From Vibrio gigantis (GTDB lineage: Bacteria > Pseudomonadota > Gammaproteobacteria > Enterobacterales > Vibrionaceae), in assembly GCF_024347515.1 (NCBI RefSeq), contig NZ_AP025492.1, positions 434,001 through 498,000 on the forward strand: a stretch of 64,000 bases of DNA. Direction: 5' to 3'. Position 1 is the stretch's first letter. Each line of letters opens with the position of its first letter. The position numbers were made by a program, and so were the translations under genes. Under the pieces are notes generated by a model, which saw only the letters and a list, made by a program, of their open reading frames with translations, did no database searches and was not told the DNA's origin. Below, one piece after another: positions 24,705-33,870 of this stretch.

Positions 24705-26318
24705 ATGGAAGAAAAAACCAGTAAGACAATACGACGATTAGTTTCTAGATCTGAAAAAGGTGACTTTTCTGCATCTTTTCAACTAGCTCAATCATACGCT
24801 GAAGGTTTTAGCGTTGAAAAAAATAAAGAAAAGGCGCAGTACTACTTAACATCCTGCGCTAAGCAACTGAAAGAAAATAGATTTAAATTAAAATCAATAA
24901 AACTTAATAATTATAAAGGTTTCGAATTTTTAGATTTGAGGCTTTCGACTAGCAACGCAACAACTTTACTTGTTGGTAATAATGGGTGCGGAAAGTCAAG
25001 CGTACTAGAAGCAATAAAAAAATGTTTGACTCACCTTAACTCTAGGTTGGCAACAAAGTCATCAAATGGCGAGCTTATAGACGAAATAGAGATAAAAAAT
25101 GGTGAAAGCTATTCCAGTATTTCTGCTGAATTTGAAATAGAAGAGCAATCAGTTAACATGGAGTTGATGCAAAAAACCTCCATGAGCACAAAAAAAGCTC
25201 GAGGAAGTTACACTGAAATCAATGATATATGTCAAATACTACGTCAGGCAAATGAATTAGACCCTCAACTGTCGTTACCTCTCTTTTGCTCTTATACCGT
25301 TGAAAGAGCAAATGATGTTACTACAAAAGACATTGAAGAATCGGATGAAATAAAAGATGACCATGTATGGGATAAAGCTAAAGCATATAGTAAAAGCTTA
25401 TCAGGGAAAGCGGATTTTAAACTTTTCTTTCGATGGTTTAAAGAATTAATTGAAAGCGATAATGACGTTTCAAGTAGTGCCGATGAATTAAGAGTAAAGA
25501 TAAAGTCAAAAGAATCAGAAATAAACAGTCCAATATTAAAGGATTTGATAAAAAAACACCCTGATTTAATCGATATCTTAGATAATCACAAGAAAGAGCT
25601 TAATAATTATAAAGAGGAGTTAAACTCTCTATATAGCGTTGACGAAAAATCTCTAGATATAGTCAAGGATGCTATATATCGATTTTTACCGGGATTTAAC
25701 AACTTAAAGTTACAAAGAAAACCATTAGATTTAATTCTAGAAAAGAATGGGGATCAGCTAAGCGTACTTCAACTTTCCCAAGGGGAAAAAACCATATTAG
25801 CTTTAGTCGCAGATATTGCGAGAAGACTTACTTTACTTAATCCCAAAGCACTTGCACCCTTAGAAGGTTCAGGAATCGTCCTGATAGACGAAGTAGATCT
25901 GCACTTACACCCATCCTGGCAACAGAAAGTGATTCAGAGGCTAGAGTCTACTTTTCCCAATGTTCAGTTTGTAGTAACAACTCACAGTCCACAAGTTTGC
26001 CATACCGTCGATAGCTCATCGATTTGGCTGTTAAAAGAAGGTAAGAAGTACCGAGCTCCTAAAGGCACTAGAGGGGCTGTATCATCTTGGGTGTTAAAAA
26101 ACTTGTTTGAAGTTGACATACGTCCACCAGACGATGAAATAACGAAGGCGTTAACTCGTTACAGGGAGCTTGTTTATGATGATGAATTTGACTCTAAAGA
26201 TGCTTTGGCACTAAGAAAGCAACTTTCTCGCCATTTTGGGGCTGGATACGAGGATTTAGTTGAGTTGGAGTTATATATAGATAACCGTAAATGGGAGAAA
26301 GAGTATGAGGAAAATTAA
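24705..26318 (+). CDS. ptuA: PtuA-like ATPase of the retron-Septu system
   Basis: The 537-residue protein is an SMC/ABC-like ATPase. Walker A is GNNGCGKS (91-98), the signature region is LSQGEKTILALVAD, and Walker B is IVLIDEVDLHLHP (about 388-402), followed by a TTHSPQV switch His. Ahead of the ATPase, residues 10-55 look like one Sel1-type helical repeat (ASFQLAQSYAEGFSVEKN). In Ec78-type retrons PtuA with PtuB is the effector, held inactive by the reverse transcriptase-msDNA complex until phage attack. The start follows the reverse transcriptase stop without a gap, so translation is probably coupled. It overlaps ptuB by 14 bp. Confidence 0.92.
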   Translation: MEEKTSKTIRRLVSRSEKGDFSASFQLAQSYAEGFSVEKNKEKAQYYLTSCAKQLKENRFKLKSIKLNNYKGFEFLDLRLSTSNATTLLVGNNGCGKSSVLEAIKKCLTHLNSRLATKSSNGELIDEIEIKNGESYSSISAEFEIEEQSVNMELMQKTSMSTKKARGSYTEINDICQILRQANELDPQLSLPLFCSYTVERANDVTTKDIEESDEIKDDHVWDKAKAYSKSLSGKADFKLFFRWFKELIESDNDVSSSADELRVKIKSKESEINSPILKDLIKKHPDLIDILDNHKKELNNYKEELNSLYSVDEKSLDIVKDAIYRFLPGFNNLKLQRKPLDLILEKNGDQLSVLQLSQGEKTILALVADIARRLTLLNPKALAPLEGSGIVLIDEVDLHLHPSWQQKVIQRLESTFPNVQFVVTTHSPQVCHTVDSSSIWLLKEGKKYRAPKGTRGAVSSWVLKNLFEVDIRPPDDEITKALTRYRELVYDDEFDSKDALALRKQLSRHFGAGYEDLVELELYIDNRKWEKEYEEN

Positions 26319-27096
26319 TAAGTCTCAACCTCCTAATGAGCTTACTGTTTATGCTATACATAACACTGATGATACGTGGGATAACTTTCGAAATAACAAT
26401 AGCAAAGATGCAAAAGTAATAAAGAAGAAGATTTTTGGAGAGCAAAACTATATTTGTGCGTATTGTGAGATCGATCTAACTGAAGCTAATGTTCATGAGC
26501 ATCATCGAAGAGTTGAACACTTTAACTCTAAATCAGGATGGGTTGTAGGTAACGCACAACCGAATTGGCACTTAGATTGGAACAATGTTGTTGGTGTGTG
26601 TATTGGTGGTACAGATAGGGATAGCACTGAGCAGTTCGTTATGCCAGATAATAAATCTTGTGACTCTTATAAAGAGCATTTAGAAACTAATCATGGCGAA
26701 GGAAAAAAGTGGATAGGGAAAGTTGTATCTCCCTTAGAAGTTAGCTTAAGTAGTAATATGTTTAATTACTGTAAGGCTTATGGCAAGCTTGAAGTTAATG
26801 TCGATGAAGCAAACTCAAAGTCCTTTTCATACAATAATTTCGCAACAAGCTCCGAACTTTTGGAGTCAACTATCGAAAAACTTAATTTGAATTGTGATCG
26901 CCTAAACCTTGCTAGACGAGAAGTTCATATTAGCTTTGAGAAACTGTTAGCGTCCTTCAAAAAATCGAAGGATCTAAATAAATTCAAGTTTATGCTTCGA
27001 AAGTGGGCAGGAATAGAGGAGCCTCTTTACTTTCAAACAACTAGAGACATTTTAGTAAGACAAAGTAGTATTGCCCAAAAGGCTCTAAAGGATTAA
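26305..27096 (+). CDS. ptuB: PtuB-like HNH endonuclease of the retron-Septu system
   Basis: The 263-residue protein has the HNH fold of PtuB: zinc-type CAYC (51-54), HHRRVEHFNSKS with the conserved His near residue 72, and DWNNVVGVC (about 91-99). In related retrons this nuclease with PtuA cleaves nucleic acid (tRNA has been implicated for Ec78-type systems) to abort infection. GGAGAAAGAG precedes the ATG. The gene ends 17 bp before the right 682-bp repeat, so it is the last cargo gene. The C-terminal half is helical with no further motif. Confidence 0.9.
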   Translation: MRKINKSQPPNELTVYAIHNTDDTWDNFRNNNSKDAKVIKKKIFGEQNYICAYCEIDLTEANVHEHHRRVEHFNSKSGWVVGNAQPNWHLDWNNVVGVCIGGTDRDSTEQFVMPDNKSCDSYKEHLETNHGEGKKWIGKVVSPLEVSLSSNMFNYCKAYGKLEVNVDEANSKSFSYNNFATSSELLESTIEKLNLNCDRLNLARREVHISFEKLLASFKKSKDLNKFKFMLRKWAGIEEPLYFQTTRDILVRQSSIAQKALKD

Positions 27097-27709
27097 CCCA
27101 ACCTCTCCACCTACTCAATACCTAAAATCCTAAGTCGCTGGGTCGGTCTCTCTAGACTGGCCCTGTAATCTCTCTCTAGCCCTTGTTCTACCTAACTTCT
27201 TCAGTAATTACTTTCCCTAGTTTTCGTTGACGGCGTCGTCGGTCCGGTCCTAGTCCGGTCTTTCAACCTGATTTTAGAACCCAATGAGTGGACACGAACC
27301 CTATTTAAATTCCCTATTTAGGTTTTCTGTCCAGTTTGCTGTCGACGACGGGGCACCCACTCTAGATTTAGTTCTGATTCCCTCAACCCACTCGCTAACC
27401 CAACTTCTCGCACTAACTCATACGAGATTCGCCCTAGAACCACTCCTAGCGTTGAGATTACCGATTCCAGTATGAATACCAGTCCAATGATTAACTGCTG
27501 CTTCTCGCTCTGGGCTTCTGTTCTGGTATTGAGTGTTATGTATCTAGCGCAGAGTCGTGCCGTACAGATGAGAGAGGTTACTGATGGTCGATATCAGCCT
27601 GAGATAAGTTCACGGGCTCTGTGGTGATTAGGTGGAGTGTTTTAGTGGTGCTAATGGAATGGTGCTTACAGCAAGTAATCGAAGACCGGATATGGAAAGG
27701 ACTAGAAAA

Positions 27710-27741
27710 GATAAAGGCCCATGAATTTCTTCATGAGCCTT
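27710..27741 (-). terminator. Island-supplied terminator for the tRNA gene
   Basis: On the minus strand AAGGCTCATGAA pairs with TTCATGGGCCTT around GAAA (one T-G pair), followed by T-rich sequence. It starts ten bases after the tRNA 3' end. An identical copy is at 19873-19904. Confidence 0.75.
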
Positions 27742-27746
27742 ATCAG

Positions 27747-27795
27747 AATTTGGTGGCCCCTCCCAGATTTGAACTGGGGACCGAACGATTATGAG
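27747..27795 (-). other. Right attachment core within the tRNA gene
   Basis: This 49-bp core runs from just beyond the tRNA 3' CCA into the anticodon loop. It equals 7244-7292 in the same orientation, so these two are the direct-repeat att sites for whole-island excision. Confidence 0.9.
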
Positions 27796-27826
27796 TCGTG
27801 CGCTCTAACCACTGAGCTAAGGGGCC
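27751..27826 (-). tRNA. tRNA with CAU anticodon, probably tRNA-Ile2
   Basis: The 76-base minus-strand gene has a GGCCCC...GGGGCC acceptor stem, a CCA end encoded in the DNA, GTTCAAATC in the T-arm, and anticodon CAT in CTCATAA. The acceptor and T-arm resemble E. coli ileX (CAU read as Ile after lysidine modification) more than elongator Met. It is the island's integration site; its 3' part now comes from the island. Confidence 0.9.
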
Positions 27827-27923
27827 GTAGGGCATAGATTATAGGGGAAGCATTCAGTGGTGTCTAGAGACTATAAGGGGCAATTCCGCTTACATCTTAG
27901 CCACTTAAATCACGCAGGCACAA

Positions 27924-27949
27924 AAAAGGTGAGCCAACGCTCACCTTTT
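27924..27949. terminator. Terminator downstream of rpoD
   Basis: A 7-bp stem (GGTGAGC/GCTCACC) with loop CAAC is flanked by A and T runs, about 40 bp beyond the rpoD stop. Confidence 0.8.
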
Positions 27950-27989
27950 CTTATTTATGCTTAAAAGCTAACCACACTAGAGTGTGCGA

Positions 27990-29834
27990 TTACTCGTCTA
28001 GGAAGCTACGCAGAGTTTCTGAGCGGCTTGGGTGACGAAGTTTACGCAGTGCTTTTGCTTCGATCTGACGGATACGTTCACGAGTTACGTCGAACTGCTT
28101 ACCAACCTCTTCAAGAGTGTGGTCAGTGTTCATGTCGATACCGAAACGCATACGCAGTACTTTAGCTTCACGAGGTGTTAGGCCTGCAAGAACGTCTTTA
28201 GTTGCACCGCGTAGGCTGGTTGCCGTTGCTGAGTCTAAAGGTAGTTCTAGCGTAGTATCCTCGATGAAATCACCTAGGTGCGAATCTTCGTCGTCACCGA
28301 TTGGTGTCTCCATTGAGATTGGCTCTTTAGCGATTTTCAGTACTTTACGGATCTTGTCTTCAGGCATTTGCATGCGTTCAGCCAGCTCTTCCGGAAGTGG
28401 TTCACGACCCATCTCTTGTAGCATTTGACGAGAGATACGGTTTAGTTTGTTGATCGTTTCGATCATGTGAACCGGAATACGGATAGTACGAGCTTGGTCG
28501 GCAATCGAACGAGTGATTGCTTGACGGATCCACCACGTAGCGTAAGTAGAGAACTTGTAACCACGACGGTATTCAAACTTATCTACGGCTTTCATCAGGC
28601 CGATGTTACCTTCTTGGATTAGATCCAGGAATTGTAGACCGCGGTTTGTGTACTTCTTAGCAATCGAGATTACTAGACGTAAGTTCGCTTCAACCATCTC
28701 TTTCTTCGCACGACGAGCTTTCGCTTCACCGATAGACATACGACGGCTGATATCTTTGATGCTTTGAACAGTAAGAGACGTTTCACGTTCGATCATATCC
28801 AGTTTTTGGATAGAGCGACGAATGTCATGCTCGTTACGTTTGATCTTTTCTGCGTATGGCTTGTCTGAAGCAAGAACTTCATCCAACCATGCTTCGCTAG
28901 ATTCGTTGCCAGTAAATAGAGCAATGAAAGATTTCTTCGGCATTTTGCCGTACTCAACCGTTTGACGCATGATTAGGCGTTCTTGAGTACGTACACGATC
29001 CATAGAGTTACGCAGTTCGTTTACTAGGTAATCAAACTGTTTTGGTGTTAGACGGAACTCTTTGAATACGTCTTGCATCATAGTTGTTGCAAGCATTGCT
29101 TTCGGGCTTTCATGGCCGTACTCGTTGATCGCTAGTTGACGATTCTGGTAGCTAGTACGAAGTGCTGTGAACTTCTCAAGAGCAAGCTCAGGATCGATAC
29201 CTGTATCTTCTTCTTCCTCTTCCTCGTCGTCTTCAGCGTCTTCTTTGTCTTCGTCTTCCAGATCAGTTTCAGCAAGTTCTGAACCGATGTGAGTCGCCGT
29301 TGGCGCAGCTGTGCCATCGTCGTCTGGGTCAACAAAGCCATTGATTAGGTCTGTTAAGCGAATCTCTTCTGCTTGTACTCGGTCAAACTGTTCCAAGATG
29401 TATGGAATAGTGCCAGGGTACTCAGCAACCGATAGTTGAACTGTATTGATACCATCTTCAATACGCTTCGCAATGTCGATTTCGCCTTCACGAGTCAGTA
29501 GCTCAACCGTACCCATTTCACGCATGTACATGCGAACTGGGTCAGTAGTACGGCCAATCTCGCTTTCTACGCTTGAAAGCGCAGCAGCTGCAGCTTCGGC
29601 TGCATCTTCATCTATATTGGCATCGTCATCATTAAGCGCTAGATCATCAGCATCAGGTGCAGTTTCAACTACCTTGATACCCATGTCATTAATCATTTGA
29701 ATGATGTCTTCTACCTGTTCAGAATCCACGATTTCTGCAGGTAGGTGGTCGTTTACTTCGGCGTAGGTCAGATAGCCTTGTTCCTTGCCTTTAATAACAA
29801 GTAATTTAAGCTGTGACTGCGGATTTTGATCCAT
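27990..29834 (-). CDS. rpoD: RNA polymerase primary sigma factor (sigma-70)
   Basis: The 614-residue protein directs RNA polymerase to housekeeping promoters. Region 1.2 is at about residues 100-130 ([16 protein letters not shown]). An acidic non-conserved insert follows ([17 protein letters not shown]). Region 2 holds the [18 protein letters not shown] and [15 protein letters not shown] segments that bind core and melt the -10 box. Region 4.2 ends with [17 protein letters not shown], which reads the -35 box. It is the last gene of the rpsU-yqeY-dnaG-rpoD operon. Confidence 0.98.
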   Translation of the reverse strand: MDQNPQSQLKLLVIKGKEQGYLTYAEVNDHLPAEIVDSEQVEDIIQMINDMGIKVVETAPDADDLALNDDDANIDEDAAEAAAAALSSVESEIGRTTDPVRMYMREMGTVELLTREGEIDIAKRIEDGINTVQLSVAEYPGTIPYILEQFDRVQAEEIRLTDLINGFVDPDDDGTAAPTATHIGSELAETDLEDEDKEDAEDDEEEEEEDTGIDPELALEKFTALRTSYQNRQLAINEYGHESPKAMLATTMMQDVFKEFRLTPKQFDYLVNELRNSMDRVRTQERLIMRQTVEYGKMPKKSFIALFTGNESSEAWLDEVLASDKPYAEKIKRNEHDIRRSIQKLDMIERETSLTVQSIKDISRRMSIGEAKARRAKKEMVEANLRLVISIAKKYTNRGLQFLDLIQEGNIGLMKAVDKFEYRRGYKFSTYATWWIRQAITRSIADQARTIRIPVHMIETINKLNRISRQMLQEMGREPLPEELAERMQMPEDKIRKVLKIAKEPISMETPIGDDEDSHLGDFIEDTTLELPLDSATATSLRGATKDVLAGLTPREAKVLRMRFGIDMNTDHTLEEVGKQFDVTRERIRQIEAKALRKLRHPSRSETLRSFLDE

Positions 29835-29933
29835 AGATGATATCCAACTTCAGGTCTGGTGAAGGACGTTGCATTCTCAAATGCAAACCAATTATGTTAA
29901 CAAATTTATTAAATGCTGACTAATCAAACAGGG

Positions 29934-31685
29934 TTACGCTTTTAGATCTAGCATTAAAGCTAGTAGCTCCCTTTTTTCTTCGGCTGATAAACCGACACTT
30001 CTTGCTTTGGCCTGCAGGTTTTCAATTTGTTTTTCAACGCACTGGGCAAGGATGTTGTCCAATGAGTCTAAAAATATGTCTTCTTGATTGTCTTCGTCGA
30101 GGGGGATTTCCCAGCTCGCGAGACGAGACAGAAGAGCCTCATGTTTATTGTGTCGCCAATGCTCTAATAATTGGCCTGTGTTGATATGGGGATGCTCGTG
30201 GCATTTATCAAGTACTTCGACGAATAAACTTAGTCCAGGCAACTGTAAGCCTTTGACACTTGATAAATCCGGTACCATATCAGCATAGCTCGGATTTTGG
30301 ATAAGCAAAGCGATAACTTCACGCATTGGAGTGCGCTTCAGCTCTTTATGCGGTTGAGGTGTCGGGTTCTGTGTATGAACTCGCGCACGTCGCAATTGGT
30401 TATCAAATCCAGTCCGCTCATCGAGCAGTTTTTCGAGCAATTCTTGGAAGTAACTGTCAGGAATTTTGTTAATCAAGGTGCTAGCGTGTGCTCGCAGTGC
30501 TGATTTTCCTTCCGTTGTTCCCAAGTTCAACTTGTGTATTTCAATCAGGTTATCGAACAAATAAGTCGAAAGCGGCGTCGCATTATGAACAAGCTGTTCG
30601 AAAGCGGCTTTGCCGTGTTCTCTTATATAGCTATCTGGGTCTTCACCGTCTGGCAAGAATAGAAACTTAAGCGTGTTACCTGTTTTCAGGTACTCAAGCG
30701 CATTTTCTAGTGCGCGCCATGCCGCTTCTTTACCTGCTCGGTCACCATCGTAACAACACACCACGGTATTGGTTTGACGGAACAGCATTTGAATGTGGTC
30801 ACCAGTTGTCGAGGTGCCCAGCGATGCTACTGAGTAATCAACACCATATTGCGCGAGTGCTACGACATCCATGTAGCCTTCAACCACAAGAATTTGCGGC
30901 GGTTCACGGTGGGCTTGTAATACTTCATAAAGGCCGTAAAGCTCTTTACCTTTATGGAAGATAGGCGTTTCTGGTGAGTTCAGATATTTTGGCGTGCCAT
31001 CTTCTAATACACGACCACCAAAACCAATCACACGGCCGCGACGATCGCGAATCGGGAACATCACGCGCCCACGGAATCGGTCGTATCGGTTGCCTTTATC
31101 GTTCTCTATTAGCATGCCGCCAGTCACGAGCATGTCTTGGGCTTCTTTCTGTTGGCCAAAGTTTTTACGAACCAAGTCCCACTCATCCGCCACATAACCA
31201 ATGCCAAATTTCTGGACAATTTCGCCAGATAGGCCACGATTCTTTAGGTATTCAATCGCCGGTTTATTGGCTGCTATTTTTAGCTGGGAGCGATAGAACT
31301 GGCTGATGCCACCCATAAGATCATAGAGGTTACGTTTTTGTTCGCTGCTGGCTCTAGGTGTTGTTGATATCTCGCCGCTGCGTTGCTCCCTAGGGACATC
31401 GAGGCCTAAGAAAGAGGCAAGCTCTTCAATCGCTTCGACAAAATCGAGACGTTCGAACTCCATCATGAAGTCGATAGCATTGCCGTGCACACCACAACCA
31501 AAGCAGTGATAAAACTGTTTTTCTTGGCTTACGCTAAAAGAAGGGGTCTTTTCGTTGTGGAATGGGCAACAAGCACCATAGTTTTTGCCTTTTTTCTTAA
31601 GTTTCACGCGTGCGTCCACAATGTCGACAATGTCGAGACGCGCTAGGAGATCATCGATGAAACTACGCGGGATGTGTCCTGCCAT
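29934..31685 (-). CDS. dnaG: DNA primase
   Basis: DnaG lays RNA primers for chromosome replication. The N-terminal CHC2 zinc finger is clear (CCPFHNEKTPSF and FYHCFGCG, residues 40-65). The catalytic TOPRIM region carries VVEGYMDVVAL near residue 265, then CCYDGDRAGKEA. The last 130 residues form the helicase-interaction domain. The protein has 583 residues, normal for vibrios. It lies 99 bp upstream of rpoD, and a terminator-like hairpin separates it from yqeY. Confidence 0.98.
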   Translation of the reverse strand: MAGHIPRSFIDDLLARLDIVDIVDARVKLKKKGKNYGACCPFHNEKTPSFSVSQEKQFYHCFGCGVHGNAIDFMMEFERLDFVEAIEELASFLGLDVPREQRSGEISTTPRASSEQKRNLYDLMGGISQFYRSQLKIAANKPAIEYLKNRGLSGEIVQKFGIGYVADEWDLVRKNFGQQKEAQDMLVTGGMLIENDKGNRYDRFRGRVMFPIRDRRGRVIGFGGRVLEDGTPKYLNSPETPIFHKGKELYGLYEVLQAHREPPQILVVEGYMDVVALAQYGVDYSVASLGTSTTGDHIQMLFRQTNTVVCCYDGDRAGKEAAWRALENALEYLKTGNTLKFLFLPDGEDPDSYIREHGKAAFEQLVHNATPLSTYLFDNLIEIHKLNLGTTEGKSALRAHASTLINKIPDSYFQELLEKLLDERTGFDNQLRRARVHTQNPTPQPHKELKRTPMREVIALLIQNPSYADMVPDLSSVKGLQLPGLSLFVEVLDKCHEHPHINTGQLLEHWRHNKHEALLSRLASWEIPLDEDNQEDIFLDSLDNILAQCVEKQIENLQAKARSVGLSAEEKRELLALMLDLKA

Positions 31686-31752
31686 AAAACCTTAGAAAAA
31701 TGCACTAACTGAGAGTGTGGATAATAATAGTTTGAATAGGTTACAGATACAA

Positions 31753-31787
31753 ACAAGCCGTGCGTTCCGAAGGATTGCACGGCTTGT
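31753..31787 (-). terminator. Partial terminator between yqeY and dnaG
   Basis: A perfect 11-bp stem (ACAAGCCGTGC/GCACGGCTTGT) lies between yqeY and dnaG, with TTGT following on the minus strand. In E. coli a similar terminator after rpsU lowers dnaG and rpoD expression, so an attenuating role is likely. Confidence 0.7.
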
Positions 31788-31804
31788 TGCAATTTGATTT
31801 GGGA

Positions 31805-32248
31805 TTAAGCGAGTTTAGAACGAACTAAACCACTAACTTTACCCATATCTGCACGCCCTTGAATTTGTGGTTTCAAGATAGCCATTACTTTACCCATGTC
31901 TTGCATGCCCGCTGGTTGAGCTTCGGCGATTGCGCTATCAAGTAGTGCAATAACTTCGTCATCAGTTAGCGGTTGAGGCATAAAGCCTTCAAGTACCGTA
32001 ATTTCTGCTTTTTCCACGTCAGCAAGATCTTGACGATTTGCCGATTCATATTGAGCAACAGAATCGCGACGTTGCTTAACCATTTTAACTAATACAGCAA
32101 GAATGTCGTCGTCGTTCAGAGTGATCCGTTCGTCAACTTCACGTTGCTTAATTGCTGAAAGAGCTAAGCGGATAGTGCCAAGGCGCGGTTTGTCCTTGGC
32201 TTTCATCGCTAATTTTTGCTCTTCTTTGAGTTGTTCAATAAGAGCCAT
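31805..32248 (-). CDS. yqeY: YqeY/GatB-domain protein
   Basis: This 147-residue protein is of the YqeY family, related to the tail domain of GatB amidotransferase. LIEQLKEEQKLAMKAKDK at the start and the VMAILKPQIQGRADMGKVS ending are typical. The family may interact with tRNA, but its job is not established. It is commonly placed between rpsU and dnaG, as here. Confidence 0.93.
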   Translation of the reverse strand: MALIEQLKEEQKLAMKAKDKPRLGTIRLALSAIKQREVDERITLNDDDILAVLVKMVKQRRDSVAQYESANRQDLADVEKAEITVLEGFMPQPLTDDEVIALLDSAIAEAQPAGMQDMGKVMAILKPQIQGRADMGKVSGLVRSKLA

Positions 32249-32273
32249 AACTCAGTCCTTATGGATTAAGTTA

Positions 32274-32489
32274 TTAGTACAGGCGAACGCGACGTGCGTT
32301 TTCGCGAGCTAGCTTCTTAGCGTGACGCTTTTGAGCTGCTGCTTTAGCGCGTTTGCGAACTGTAGTTGGCTTTTCGTAATGCTCGCGACGGCGAACTTCA
32401 GAAAGGATACCTGCTTTTTCACAAGAGCGCTTGAAACGACGTAGTGCAACGTCGAACGGTTCGTTTTCACGTACTTTAACTATTGGCAT
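32274..32489 (-). CDS. rpsU: 30S ribosomal protein S21
   Basis: The 71-residue, highly basic protein is S21, needed for translation initiation on many mRNAs. It begins [18 protein letters not shown] after Met and ends in the Arg/Lys-rich [15 protein letters not shown]. It is the first gene of the macromolecular synthesis operon and is divergent from tsaD. Confidence 0.98.
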   Translation of the reverse strand: MPIVKVRENEPFDVALRRFKRSCEKAGILSEVRRREHYEKPTTVRKRAKAAAQKRHAKKLARENARRVRLY

Positions 32490-32747
32490 ATGCCTTTCAC
32501 CTCAGGGGTTATTCATTATCGCTGGCTACTCAGTACCAAATCAGAGAAGTTACCCATCGAGCTAACTCTCTATTCGCGTTTGGCCATTAACCAGCTTGAT
32601 CAAAAATGGTGCGGAATTTTAATCCGATCACAGTAGCTTTGTAAAGCACTTTGTCGATTATAGTCTGTACAATATTTGTTTGAAGAGCTTAGGCAGGGTA
32701 ATATTGCGCTAATTTCCCATTTTAGACGAAAGCGTGCCGAGAAAATT

Positions 32748-33764
32748 ATGCGCATTATTGGTATTGAAACCTCTTGTGATGAAACAGGAATCGCAATTTA
32801 TGATGATGAGCAGGGGCTGCTTTCTCATCAATTATATAGCCAAGTAAAACTGCACGCCGATTACGGTGGTGTGGTACCTGAGCTAGCTTCACGTGACCAC
32901 GTGAAAAAGACAATCCCACTGATTAAAGCCGCTTTAGCGGAAGCTAACCTAACGTCGAAAGATATTGATGGTGTGGCTTACACGGCTGGCCCAGGTTTGG
33001 TTGGCGCACTGCTTGTGGGCGCAACGATTGGTCGCAGCATTGCTTATGCTTGGGGCGTGCCCGCTGTACCTGTTCACCACATGGAAGGTCACCTACTAGC
33101 GCCAATGCTAGAAGATAACCCACCGCCGTTCCCATTTGTTGCTCTGCTGGTTTCTGGCGGTCACACTATGATGGTCGAAGTGAAGGGGATTGGTGAATAC
33201 AAGATCCTTGGCGAATCGATTGATGATGCGGCGGGTGAAGCGTTTGATAAAACAGCTAAGCTGATGGGCTTAGATTACCCAGGTGGCCCGTTGCTTTCTC
33301 GATTAGCAGAGAAAGGCACGCCAGGTCGCTTTAAGTTCCCTCGACCTATGACCGATCGTCCGGGTCTAGACATGAGCTTTTCTGGTCTAAAAACATTTGC
33401 AGCGAATACGATTCGTGACAATGACAACGATGATCAAACTCGCGCGGACATTGCTTACGCATTCCAAGAAGCGGTTTGTGGCACCTTGGTAATCAAGTGT
33501 AAGCGTGCCTTGGAACAGACGGGCATGAAACGTATAGTGATTGCTGGTGGCGTAAGTGCAAACAAGCAACTGCGTGTTGAGCTTGAAGCGCTTGCTAAGA
33601 AAATTGGTGGTGAGGTGTACTACCCACGCACTGAGTTCTGTACTGATAACGGTGCAATGATCGCTTATGCGGGTATGCAGCGCCTGAAAAATGGTGAGAC
33701 TGCTGACCTTTCAGTTCAAGCAACACCACGTTGGCCGATTGACCAATTAGAGCCAATTGCTTAA
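32748..33764 (+). CDS. tsaD: tRNA N6-threonylcarbamoyladenosine transferase subunit
   Basis: TsaD moves threonylcarbamoyl onto A37 of tRNAs reading ANN codons, with TsaB and TsaE. The ATG at 32748 gives the conserved start [14 protein letters not shown]; the longer frame adds 24 unlikely residues. The metal-binding HMEGH motif is at about residues 111-115, and the ASKH-fold phosphate loops ([18 protein letters not shown]) are intact. At 338 aa it has the usual length. Confidence 0.97.
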   Translation: MRIIGIETSCDETGIAIYDDEQGLLSHQLYSQVKLHADYGGVVPELASRDHVKKTIPLIKAALAEANLTSKDIDGVAYTAGPGLVGALLVGATIGRSIAYAWGVPAVPVHHMEGHLLAPMLEDNPPPFPFVALLVSGGHTMMVEVKGIGEYKILGESIDDAAGEAFDKTAKLMGLDYPGGPLLSRLAEKGTPGRFKFPRPMTDRPGLDMSFSGLKTFAANTIRDNDNDDQTRADIAYAFQEAVCGTLVIKCKRALEQTGMKRIVIAGGVSANKQLRVELEALAKKIGGEVYYPRTEFCTDNGAMIAYAGMQRLKNGETADLSVQATPRWPIDQLEPIA

Positions 33765-33783
33765 TACATCAAGATGTTTCGAT

Positions 33784-33811
33784 AAACGGTCGCCTAGTGC
33801 GGCCGTTTTTA
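33784..33811 (+). terminator. Terminator of tsaD
   Basis: AAACGG-T-CGC pairs with GCG-G-CCGTTT around a CTAGT loop and is followed by T residues, 20 bp after the stop. Confidence 0.75.
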
Positions 33812-33870
33812 TATCCTAGCTTACCGACTATATGTCGATAAATAATTGCTGATAGAGATTAGGGAAGAAG

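Larger units (their letters stand above)
7244..27795. mobile_element. 20.5-kb tRNA-borne genomic island with retron-Septu cargo
   Basis: The island lies between two direct copies of a 49-bp sequence that ends in the tRNA 3' sequence TGGTGGCCCC. It encodes one tyrosine integrase (22234), regulators, a replication-like operon and a retron defence system. A third, inverted copy of the core with both arms lies at 19819-19867. That divides the island into a left part (7293-19818) bounded by a 243-bp inverted repeat and a right part (19868-27746) bounded by a 682-bp inverted repeat. Recombination between the outer direct copies would excise the whole region; the inner copy could support inversions. 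Confidence 0.9.
27114..27795. repeat. 682-bp inverted repeat, right copy (right arm)
   Basis: Reverse complement of 19819-20500. It ends inside the tRNA gene, where the 49-bp core forms the tRNA 3' part. Apart from the core, the terminator at 27714 and the GACCGGA motif at 27684, I see no gene in it. Confidence 0.93.

Noticed and set aside
27284..27475. 63-codon frame in the right 682-bp repeat (and its mirror at 20139-20330)
   Set aside because: It is present twice only because the repeat is; there is no ribosome site and the protein has no clear features. I treat it as noncoding arm DNA.
30002..31306. Plus-strand frames opposite dnaG
   Set aside because: All lie inside the complete dnaG gene and show no family features.
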